DNA of 64,000 nucleotides from Prevotellaceae bacterium (GTDB lineage Bacteria > Bacteroidota > Bacteroidia > Bacteroidales > Paludibacteraceae): NCBI GenBank assembly GCA_020636675.1, contig JACJXK010000004.1, positions 66,725 through 130,724 of the forward strand, written 5' to 3'. Within the stretch, counting starts at the first letter, position 1, and each line of letters opens with the position of its first letter. The position numbers and the translations under genes are program-made. The notes under the pieces are model-generated. The model saw only the letters and a program-made list of their open reading frames with translations, was not told where the DNA came from and ran no database searches. Positions 16,564 through 24,686 of the stretch are shown here, piece after piece.

Positions 16564-19500
16564 CTATTTTACTCTATGTTTATTATAATATAATCCATTA
16601 CCTGTTCCTGCTATAATTCCTAAAGGATCTAAATAGTCATACCATTGAGATTTTAAACTTAAATTATTTATTAAGACACTATGCGTAGAATTTTTATAAT
16701 CATAATAATCATATCTGCTATTCCACCCAATATGATTAATGTCCATTGGATTTTGATGAAAATTCCAGCCCTTATCTATTTCTTCCCTTTGATTGTATCT
16801 ATATTCTGCTTCTGTTTGATAAAATCCCTTTACATTTTTGTTGAAATACTTGAAAGCTCTAAGGTTCGCATCCTGTTCATAAGGTTGAAAATCATGATTT
16901 CCGTCGTCATAGGAAGCGGTACTCATCAAACTTGGAATACCAACTCTGGACAAATAACCCCATCCCATATCCTGGCTTTGCAGGTAATGTCCGTATTCGT
17001 GTTGAAATAGTGAGTTGTTCGGGTTTGCGGCAAGGCTGCGACTGCCATTTATGTAACTTCCCAGAGTTACGGCACCTTTACCTCCGAAGAAATTTCCGCT
17101 TAATACCGTTGCGCCGCCATAATATTCAACCTTATCTACCTGCCAAGCCCAATTAGAGACGTTAGAATATAGGTTCCCGACTAATGTTTGTGGAGCTTGC
17201 CAAGTAACTCGGGATACAATCTCCAACAATTGTTCTCCGAAGTTTTTATTTGAATCGGTTGCTATTAGTCCTGTAGCTATTTTAAGCTCATTTACTCCAG
17301 TTTGCCAACCTGTTTTGAATGGGTTTTCTCCTTTAACTAATCCTTTGACAAAACCGGAAATAAAACCAACGAGAAACTCGCCATCCGGATCCGTATATTT
17401 TAACGGATTGTTCATGCAATAACCATACCGGTTATAATTCAGCCAGTTGTCCGGTGCCTGTATATAAGGGTCCGGAGAAAGGAAAGAAGCCGTCAGTGGG
17501 TCGTACACCCTTCCGTTCATGTTGATGATGCCGAAAGCGTCCAACATTTCATGTTCGGTGTAGCCGCGATTGACAATCCAAATTGTTCGGTTGTCGTTTT
17601 CCGTCCAATTGTCCGGATTACGGCGCCTTCCCCACGGGTCGTAGGCGTAGCGTTCGGCTACCGTGCCGTTTTCGTTTACTAAACTTGTCAAAGAACCCAA
17701 GTTGTCTGTATAGGCATAGTAAAAACTGTTATTGCCATCACTCCGCACAATATAAATTGCGCCGTTAATGTAATGTATTATTTCGGTTATACCTGTTGTA
17801 TGGTTGGTCTTTTCTTCGTAATTGCCAAAATAATGGCGAGTTTCCTTTTCTGTCCCGTTTTCTTTGTAAATTGACTTTCTGCGCTGTTCATCTACACCGT
17901 AAGTGATTTCATAAAACCGATTACCTTCGGTAATGTCCTTTATTTTCTTGAAATCGGTGTAAGTGATAATCAAATTTTCGGTAGGGAAAACACTTGGCAC
18001 TCCATCTATGGCGGTCAATGCGTGCGGCTTACCATTCTCTCCGTAGCTCATCGTCAGGTTGTCCAAGTCGCTTTTGGTTGAGATATTGCCTGTTGCGTCA
18101 AAAGACAATCCATTGGATTTTTGCGGAACAAAACTGTTGTTTTGATAAATGTCCCAACTTGTCAACCGATTCAGTTCATCGTATTCAAACTCTTCTTTTT
18201 GTGCTGTTTCATTATCCGTTCGAGATTCCAGATTTCCCTCGTCCGTATAGGTATACGACCAGTCGAAAACATTATTGTAACTATGTTCTAACTGTCCTTT
18301 GCCGTTAAAACTATGAATTGAGGTCATGCCACCTCGTTTTTCTTGCGTAACTTGTCCGCGAGCATTTCCTGCTTCTGCCTTCCATATTTGTCTGCCGTAT
18401 CGGTCGCTCACCTCTACCAAAAAGCCGCTGTCGTCGTAACGGTTTACGGTGTAATAGCCCGAAGGATAAGTTTCCTTTTTTACTCGGCCGAAGACGTCGT
18501 ATTCTTTCCCTTTGTTGTATTCTTTTCCGTCAAATTCCTCTTTCAGGTTGGTTATTCGGTCGAACTCATCGTAAGTGTACGTCTGTTTGTGTTCTCCGGC
18601 AATCTCAATGGTGTGTATTCGATTGTCATCATCATAAGTATAGACGGTTGTTTTTCCGTTGCGCTCCATGCTTTGGAGCAGTCCGTTGTCGGCATAACTG
18701 TTTGTGGTGGTGATGAATTTGTTGCTGCTGTGTACCTTTTGTTTTGTCCATAGCAACTCGCCGAAACCGTTGTATTTTGATTCAACCGTTCCTCCGTCGG
18801 GGTCTATCAGTTTGGTGCGATTGCCTTGCAGGTCGTATTCCATATTGATGGTAACTCCCCCTTCCGGAGTTGTCGTTTTTATTTGTCCCGAAGGATAATA
18901 AACATAGTTTACCGATTTTCCGTTCGTTTCTACGCTGACAACCTGTCCCGAAGCGTTATAGGTGTTTGTCTTGCTGCCTTCCGGCGAAGTGATTGTGGTC
19001 GTTGAAGTTCCATACGAAGTACTTGTAACGCCCATTGGAGTGGTCAGCGTTGCCGGTCTGCCATACTGGTCAAAAGTATAAGTCGCCGCCCAACTTTCGG
19101 GAGAAGAAGCGAATGTAGGTTCCGAAATTCTTTTTTTGTTTCCATCCGGATAGTATTCGGAAAAAACACTGATTTTCTGTCCGTTCAGACCAAAGGTTTC
19201 TTTAAGCACCTCGCTGCCCAGCGCATTGAACCAGGTTATGGTCGGCGAAGAGCCCGATTTCTCCTCAAATGAGTAGTATTTGGCACCCAGCGCATTGTTT
19301 GGGCTTGCCCATCTTAAGACCTTCGCTTCCTTGATTCCGTCGGCATATTTTGTTTCTGTCAACTCTCCGGCTCCGTTATAAGAAAACCGGACGGTTCCCA
19401 AACGATCCGTTTTGCCGGACAGCAGTCCGGTGTTCTCATCCCATTCGTAGGAGGTCGTTTGCCCCAATTCATCGGTCTTGCTTGTCATGAATCGCCCCGA

Positions 19501-22500
19501 TGAGCTATAGGTGTAGGACGAACTGCGGGTTATGCCATTTGCTTTTCGTTCCACTAAACAAGCCTGCCCGAAGGAATTGATGTTTTTGTATTCGGTGATC
19601 AATTCGTTTTCGTCTCCCAGATCAATGGTTTCCTTTGTCTGATTTCCGTTGTTGTCGTACATCGAAGAGATTCGGCGGGTATGGGTCTCTCCGTCAACAG
19701 TTTTGGTGGTGATTATATCACTCGGTCTATTTTTGCACCAAGAGCCTTTTTGTATGTATTCTATTGCTTTGGTTTCAACGATATTTCCTTGAGTTGTGGT
19801 AGTTAAGCGCGGATTCCCGTCTTCGTAGAGCGAAGCTTCAATGATAACCGTCTGTCCGGTCAGGTGGTCGGTTATTGTTTTTTTGCTTGTGTAAGGGAAA
19901 TATCTTTTATGAATATCCAGCCCCAATCGGACTGTCTCCGGTTCGTAGGTGGTTGTTCCGATTGGATTATTCCCAATGGAAGTAAATGTTTTTTCTTCTA
20001 TTGGATAAACATTGAACAAATCGGGATTATATCCAAATTTGGTTGTTTTCTTCTTGTTGAGGGTGACATTATCTTCCGTGAACTCTTCGAATCCCAACAG
20101 CCCTTTCCCTTTCAAATGGCATCTCAGTCCTTTGTACGAATATTTGGTGGTGTTCGTCATGTCTCCTGCCGAAAAGTTCGTTTCGGCGACAACCGAAAAC
20201 GGCATGCAAAATTGTGCTACCTGATCGGAGGTTTCGGGACTTCCTCCTCCATACACCGTCATGTCCGACAACGGTTTATAGGAAATGGCAGTTGTCCTTC
20301 CCAAACCGTCCGTCACGGAGGTGAGTTGCTTTTCGGTTTCCGGAGTAGAGAAAGAGTGGATATTTATTCCGGACTCGGAGAGAGACAGCAAATCACATTT
20401 TCCGTCGCCCGTCATGTCGTGGTAGGGAATGAGTTTGTTGTAATACAAATTGCGGTTCAAAGAACTCGGAATTTCATTTGAAGCATAGCTTTTTGAGACA
20501 AAACCGTTACCGGTATAGTAATAAATGGTAATTCCTGTCGAGAATATTTCCAATATGTCCGTTTTGCCGTCGTTGTTGTAGTCGGCATAAAAGTACTTAT
20601 CAGAGAAAGATTCATTATCGGAAGACAAAGTCCTATTTCTGGTCAACGGACAAGGCATATCCATGAACGAGGTTCCATTAGAGAATTTAATGTGCCAACC
20701 CGAACCATCAAAGGCGGAGTAATGTATCAAATCTGTCTTGCCGTCTCCGTTAATGTCAACAAAGTCTCCACTTCCCAAAAAATCCAGATAAAGTGGGGTA
20801 TTTGAAAAAGACAGTTGTTCAAAAGAGTTGGAAATGCTGTTATATTCAAAAATTTTGCCTTCGTCCCGGATGTATATTTCAGGAAGTCCGTTGCCGTTTA
20901 CATCGGTTATGGACTGGTTCCGGTCGGCACTGGAATAGAAAGAGGCATTTGTCGTCGTGCTTAGTTCCGTTAAATCTTTTGTGTCGAAGTTGATGCGATA
21001 CATTTTAACCTTATCTCCGTGTATAAGGAGCATTTCAATGTTTCCGTCGCCATTGAAATCATTACATTCAATTTGAATCGTTTTGTCGGAATAGGATGAA
21101 GACGAATAAGATGAAGTGTTAAAACAAGTTCCTGTGAAATTTTGCCTGTCCAAAACCCCGGAACCGTTATTCAGCAGAAAATCAATCTCATAATTAGAAT
21201 CAGCTCCGAAAGAAGATCTGATTTCGACTAAATCTTTCGTTCCGTCATTGTTTAAATCGAGCGACAACAAGGTGCATACTCCAACATAACCGAGCGGGGT
21301 CGACTGGCTCACATTGTATGAAATGCTACCGTTTGTTTTATTGGAGAGGTATAGCTTCCAGTCCATTATTTCTCCTCCAATGGAAGAGGCTCCCGTCGAT
21401 GTGGCGGTACCTGTTTTTATAAAATCGGAAATCCCGTCATTGTTGAGATCATCGACCAATATCGTGTATTCATTGTAATAGTCAGATTCATCAATCGGAA
21501 TCAACCCGTGGCTTTCAACTGAATAAACCGGCGGATTTTCTGCATTTAATTTATTCCAATTCAGTATGGTTGGACTATATTTTTCGCCGTTGCTGTTGGT
21601 CAAATTAATGGTTGACAGTTTGGTGTAGAATCCGTCAGAGTCGTATGATAGTGTATATTCTTTTAATGTCTGTCCGTTCGTTTTCACATTGATTGTTTCC
21701 AATAGTTTGGTCGTCATTGTTTTAGTTTTCGACAGGTAGGACAGTTGCGTATCCGATCTGTCCGAACTATATACAAACTCAATTTCGTGCATGGGTTCCA
21801 CATCGGCAAGGGCGTTGCCGGTATAATGGATCTTTGACAACCAAAATTCACCGTTATCATTGTCTTCACCATATTCATAGGTTATGAAATTTCCATTGGG
21901 GTCCATTGCTTTTGTCAGAGCCCAAGTTAACGGGATGGACGTTCCCTGCGCTTCAATATACGAATCGGCAGAAGCTCCGTAAATCATCGTAACTCCTGTT
22001 TGTGTTATGACTTCAAAGCATAAAAGTCCATTGATGTTTTTATAAGTAACATCACTGTATGTTTCTTCCTGCGTTCGATATTTTGCTCCGTTTTCCAAAT
22101 TGCTGCCGGCAATTAAAACAAGCCGTTGCCCGTCTAATATCAGATTGTCTGTGTTTGTTAACTGTATGCCGTCCGTTTTGCCGTCATTATAGAAATTACT
22201 GCCGGTTCTTGTGATGGTCGATGTGCCGGAGAGGCTAAATCCCATGCCGGCGATGCCATTGCCGGCTTGCGAATTATACACTAATTGTACAGTGGGCTGT
22301 ACGTTGTTTATTCCGGTAGGAATCTCGATTGGAATCTGATATGTTACCGCGCCAGTCTGGTTTATATTCATTGTTCCTCCAATTGTCCCGACCGCTGCAC
22401 CTTGTGTCGGGTCGCTCGTTGTCGTACCGTCCGATTTTAAATAGGTGTCTTCCGAAGGGATAGAAAGTATGGTGTTGTCAATCCTTGCTATAAGAGTCAA

Positions 22501-22665
22501 TCCCTCTTCTGCGGTAAAAGAATAGCCAGGCTTGAACTTGACGAAATCCCGAGCAACATATTCTTTGCTTTCTGTGTCGGGTGTATCCAGCGTATATGAT
22601 TTTTGCCCGTAAGCAGGAGCAAGCAAACCAAATAGAAGACTGCCGATAAATATAAGTTTTTTCAT
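16564..22665 (-). CDS. RHS/YD-repeat polymorphic toxin with HEYGH metallopeptidase-like C-terminus
   Basis: 2033 residues with signal peptide (MKKLIFIGSLLFGLLAPAYG). An SpvB-like N-terminal domain (about 80-360, QTGAVTYQIPIEIPTGINNV) is followed by FG-GAP/VCBS-like repeats to about 760 (DLNNDGISDFIKTG, DINGDGKTDLIHYS), then many YD repeats (YDEFDRITNLKEEF, YAYTDNLGSLTSLV) and the RHS core ending RVYDPLTASFLSPDPYIQAP and NPLKYTDPDGE near 1805. The remaining ~230 residues are the variable toxin part, with HEYGH at about 1889-1893, a zinc metallopeptidase signature, and EQDANLRAF downstream that may supply a further ligand. RHS shells encapsulate such tails until delivery. Third gene of an operon with the two genes above it; immunity copy 1 follows after 4 bp. 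The substrate of the peptidase-like tail is unknown. Confidence 0.85.
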   Translation of the reverse strand: MKKLIFIGSLLFGLLAPAYGQKSYTLDTPDTESKEYVARDFVKFKPGYSFTAEEGLTLIARIDNTILSIPSEDTYLKSDGTTTSDPTQGAAVGTIGGTMNINQTGAVTYQIPIEIPTGINNVQPTVQLVYNSQAGNGIAGMGFSLSGTSTITRTGSNFYNDGKTDGIQLTNTDNLILDGQRLVLIAGSNLENGAKYRTQEETYSDVTYKNINGLLCFEVITQTGVTMIYGASADSYIEAQGTSIPLTWALTKAMDPNGNFITYEYGEDNDNGEFWLSKIHYTGNALADVEPMHEIEFVYSSDRSDTQLSYLSKTKTMTTKLLETINVKTNGQTLKEYTLSYDSDGFYTKLSTINLTNSNGEKYSPTILNWNKLNAENPPVYSVESHGLIPIDESDYYNEYTILVDDLNNDGISDFIKTGTATSTGASSIGGEIMDWKLYLSNKTNGSISYNVSQSTPLGYVGVCTLLSLDLNNDGTKDLVEIRSSFGADSNYEIDFLLNNGSGVLDRQNFTGTCFNTSSYSSSSYSDKTIQIECNDFNGDGNIEMLLIHGDKVKMYRINFDTKDLTELSTTTNASFYSSADRNQSITDVNGNGLPEIYIRDEGKIFEYNSISNSFEQLSFSNTPLYLDFLGSGDFVDINGDGKTDLIHYSAFDGSGWHIKFSNGTSFMDMPCPLTRNRTLSSDNESFSDKYFYADYNNDGKTDILEIFSTGITIYYYTGNGFVSKSYASNEIPSSLNRNLYYNKLIPYHDMTGDGKCDLLSLSESGINIHSFSTPETEKQLTSVTDGLGRTTAISYKPLSDMTVYGGGSPETSDQVAQFCMPFSVVAETNFSAGDMTNTTKYSYKGLRCHLKGKGLLGFEEFTEDNVTLNKKKTTKFGYNPDLFNVYPIEEKTFTSIGNNPIGTTTYEPETVRLGLDIHKRYFPYTSKKTITDHLTGQTVIIEASLYEDGNPRLTTTTQGNIVETKAIEYIQKGSWCKNRPSDIITTKTVDGETHTRRISSMYDNNGNQTKETIDLGDENELITEYKNINSFGQACLVERKANGITRSSSYTYSSSGRFMTSKTDELGQTTSYEWDENTGLLSGKTDRLGTVRFSYNGAGELTETKYADGIKEAKVLRWASPNNALGAKYYSFEEKSGSSPTITWFNALGSEVLKETFGLNGQKISVFSEYYPDGNKKRISEPTFASSPESWAATYTFDQYGRPATLTTPMGVTSTSYGTSTTTITSPEGSKTNTYNASGQVVSVETNGKSVNYVYYPSGQIKTTTPEGGVTINMEYDLQGNRTKLIDPDGGTVESKYNGFGELLWTKQKVHSSNKFITTTNSYADNGLLQSMERNGKTTVYTYDDDNRIHTIEIAGEHKQTYTYDEFDRITNLKEEFDGKEYNKGKEYDVFGRVKKETYPSGYYTVNRYDDSGFLVEVSDRYGRQIWKAEAGNARGQVTQEKRGGMTSIHSFNGKGQLEHSYNNVFDWSYTYTDEGNLESRTDNETAQKEEFEYDELNRLTSWDIYQNNSFVPQKSNGLSFDATGNISTKSDLDNLTMSYGENGKPHALTAIDGVPSVFPTENLIITYTDFKKIKDITEGNRFYEITYGVDEQRRKSIYKENGTEKETRHYFGNYEEKTNHTTGITEIIHYINGAIYIVRSDGNNSFYYAYTDNLGSLTSLVNENGTVAERYAYDPWGRRRNPDNWTENDNRTIWIVNRGYTEHEMLDAFGIINMNGRVYDPLTASFLSPDPYIQAPDNWLNYNRYGYCMNNPLKYTDPDGEFLVGFISGFVKGLVKGENPFKTGWQTGVNELKIATGLIATDSNKNFGEQLLEIVSRVTWQAPQTLVGNLYSNVSNWAWQVDKVEYYGGATVLSGNFFGGKGAVTLGSYINGSRSLAANPNNSLFQHEYGHYLQSQDMGWGYLSRVGIPSLMSTASYDDGNHDFQPYEQDANLRAFKYFNKNVKGFYQTEAEYRYNQREEIDKGWNFHQNPMDINHIGWNSRYDYYDYKNSTHSVLINNLSLKSQWYDYLDPLGIIAGTGNGLYYNKHRVK

Positions 22666-22674
22666 CCGGTATGT

Positions 22675-23124
22675 TTATTTCTTAATGATTTTCCATTCTG
22701 TATTTTCACCGTCAATGCTGATACGCATAATGTAAATGCCCTGTTCGCTTGTGGATATATCCAGCTCGACAACATCTCTTACAATAGATTGGAATAAGAT
22801 TGTTTGCCCTTTTATATTCATTAACGCAACGGATGCTTTTTGATCTTCTTGCAAGTTGTCTATCTGGACTTTTAACAATCCGTCTGTCGGATTAGGGAAA
22901 ATATGAATGGGGTTAGACAACGAAAGATCTTGTACTACTTCTTGTGGAGTTTTTTCTGTCGTTTTTTCGGTTGTCGTTACAGCCGCAGACCTCAGCCCGA
23001 ATGTCATGCTGATGTATCGTTCAACACGGTTTCCCGCTTCATCATAGAGGAAATGAACTGTCTGTGCTGAAAGAGTTGAGCACAAAAAAATGATTATTGG
23101 GAAAATAACAAGTTTTTTCATCAT
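22675..23124 (-). CDS. Small T9SS-sorted protein carrying one YD repeat
   Basis: About 149 residues. The start at 23124 (MMKKLVIFPIIIFLCSTLSA) is preferred over the ATG at 23139 because the signal peptide begins here and the latter overlaps the upstream gene. Directly after the signal comes a single RHS-like YD repeat, HFLYDEAGNRVERYI. A T/E-rich linker (TTTEKTTEKTPQE) leads into a T9SS C-terminal domain (HIFPNPTDGLLKVQIDN to the end). It lies between the S74-like gene and the RHS gene, 9 bp from the latter. The combination of a toxin-type repeat with a T9SS tail suggests a partner for exporting or anchoring the RHS protein, which itself has no T9SS tail; this is inference. Confidence 0.75.
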   Translation of the reverse strand: MMKKLVIFPIIIFLCSTLSAQTVHFLYDEAGNRVERYISMTFGLRSAAVTTTEKTTEKTPQEVVQDLSLSNPIHIFPNPTDGLLKVQIDNLQEDQKASVALMNIKGQTILFQSIVRDVVELDISTSEQGIYIMRISIDGENTEWKIIKK

Positions 23125-23128
23125 CTGA

Positions 23129-24136
23129 TTATTTAACAATACGTTCTAATTCTTTAATTCGTTGCTCTTGTTGGATGATATACAACGTCAGTTCCTCTAT
23201 CTTTTGTAATAGTTTTATTTGAAATTCGCCCATGCTTACACCATCGCCGTTGGTCATTTTGGCTGCCGATGGAATTTCAGGCAAATGTTTGTTCGTTTGA
23301 ATGAAGTCGAACACTTCATTGAGAGGACGCAACGTGTAGTTCTTTTCAAAGACAAAATCTGCTCCTCCGTTTAGGTCTACAATTATTTCACTAGCATGAA
23401 TGGTGCCGTTTACATCGAGTTTGTATTGTGGGTTAGTCGTGCCGACCCCAAGATTTCCGGCACTCATCAGTAACGAACCGTCATTTTTCAGGATGATCTG
23501 TTTGCTCCAGTCAAAATCCGTACTGTTGGGTAATTTAGGTGCAATGAAAACAATAGGAGGGTCATTCGGATTTTGCATTTGTGTGTGAAAAATGAATTGT
23601 TTGTCTCCGCTTCCGAGAATCAAATCGTCCAAATTCGTAGAGTTGTTATTGCCGCCGCCATTTGCGCCAAACGGATTGGAAGAGTAGTACAACGTATTCG
23701 TGGATAATTCGTATTTTAGATACAAATCAATGGAAATATCGCCTACATCCCAACCGCAATCAAGACCGTTAAAAGAAAGTTTGTTGCCTGTTATTGTCGG
23801 ATTGCTTACAGGAAGAGGGTTTTTCTGTACTCCTGTTACGACAAATTCGCTTGATGCTACATCTTGAGCCAAATCGACTGCCGTTCCGTCGTTCTTCACA
23901 AATACGATTTGTTTGCAGCGTTCACATTGGTATTGCGCAAAGGTAATGGTGATTTTTTGTTGTGTTCCGTCACCTGCAAAAGTGGCGGGAGAGAAACGAA
24001 TGTCGTTGTTTCCGTAGTTGTCGCAATCAAGAGCTCCGGCGGTGATAGTTACTTGTTGTGCATTTACATTACAAGTGATTATTCCTAATAAAATGGACAT
24101 AGTTAGTTTCCTTAACATTCTTATTTGATTCTTCAT
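23129..24136 (-). CDS. S74/tail-fibre-like secreted protein with C-terminal coiled coil
   Basis: 335 residues from the ATG at 24136-24134 (MKNQIRMLRKLTMSILLGII signal); the longer open frame is AT-rich, untypical protein and is crossed by the promoter at 24173. Residues about 25-200 are beta-rich with Cys pairs (ALDCDNYGNN, YQCERCKQIVFV). Near 220-260 is the GVGTTNPQYKLDVNGTIHAS motif common before intramolecular-chaperone (peptidase S74-like) ends of fibre proteins, then LRPLNEVFDFIQTNKHLPEI and a heptad-like end (LLQKIEELTLYIIQQEQRIK). Genes of this type often precede RHS genes in Bacteroidota. It is the first gene of the operon leading to the toxin and may form a trimeric surface fibre; its role is not established. 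Confidence 0.7.
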   Translation of the reverse strand: MKNQIRMLRKLTMSILLGIITCNVNAQQVTITAGALDCDNYGNNDIRFSPATFAGDGTQQKITITFAQYQCERCKQIVFVKNDGTAVDLAQDVASSEFVVTGVQKNPLPVSNPTITGNKLSFNGLDCGWDVGDISIDLYLKYELSTNTLYYSSNPFGANGGGNNNSTNLDDLILGSGDKQFIFHTQMQNPNDPPIVFIAPKLPNSTDFDWSKQIILKNDGSLLMSAGNLGVGTTNPQYKLDVNGTIHASEIIVDLNGGADFVFEKNYTLRPLNEVFDFIQTNKHLPEIPSAAKMTNGDGVSMGEFQIKLLQKIEELTLYIIQQEQRIKELERIVK

Positions 24137-24172
24137 CTTTTTAGTTTTATGTTTAAAAAAATATAATTTGAG

Positions 24173-24180
24173 CAAAAGTA
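24173..24180 (-). promoter_or_regulatory. -7 promoter element (TACTTTTG) of the RHS operon
   Basis: CAAAAGTA on the plus strand is TACTTTTG on the minus strand, an exact TAnnTTTG match 37 bp before the start of the S74-like gene, in a very AT-rich stretch. Confidence 0.45.
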
Positions 24181-24189
24181 AATATTTTT

Positions 24190-24615
24190 TTACAAAAAAA
24201 AATTTAAAATAAAAGTTGAAAAAACATGCCGGATCCGGTTTGTAGAAATTATGTTGTTTGGTTCTATTGTTTAGATTGTTTAAGATCAGAATGTTGAAAT
24301 AAAACCAACTCGAAGGGTTGGATCCGTAAAAAAAGTAAGATTTAAAAAATCCGAATAGCATGAAATGCTGAAAAGAAAAATAAAAACACGCTTTTCTCCG
24401 TATGCTCCGGTGTCTTTCTTGCTTCTTCCAAGATTAAACTTTTTTTTAACACAGAAATCAGCCTCTTAATTTTTTTCTCTGTGCTCTCTGTGGTTCAAAA
24501 TAATCTTAGCAAACAACAGTTGATAATCAATGGGATTGACGTTAGGCATTTAGGGTTCTTCTTATATCTTATTTTTGAGCTTTGTGTTTCCATTTGGACA
24601 TTAAATTGTAAATTT
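24190..24615. other. Gene-free stretch between lyase and RHS operons
   Basis: AT-rich intergenic DNA upstream of the RHS operon and downstream of the PL11 gene. Poly-T/poly-A tracts and a CTCTGTGCTCTCTGTGGTTC motif near 24479-24498, a kind of repeat often seen between Bacteroidota genes. No open frame looks coding on either strand and no structured RNA was recognised. Confidence 0.4.
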
Positions 24616-24652
24616 CTAAAAAAACCATGTCAGACTTTGGCTGGCATGGCTT
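24616..24652 (-). terminator. Terminator of the rhamnogalacturonan lyase gene
   Basis: On the minus strand AGCCATGCCAG pairs (with two G-U pairs) with CTGACATGGTT, followed by a run of T. It lies about 35 bp after the stop of the PL11 gene. Confidence 0.6.
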
Positions 24653-24686
24653 TGAAAACGAAGTTGTTTTTCTGTTTAAATGGGAA

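Noticed and set aside
19864..20481. 205-codon plus-strand open frame inside the RHS gene
   Set aside because: Antisense to the YD-repeat region; Cys/Phe/Arg-rich shadow with no recognisable domain.
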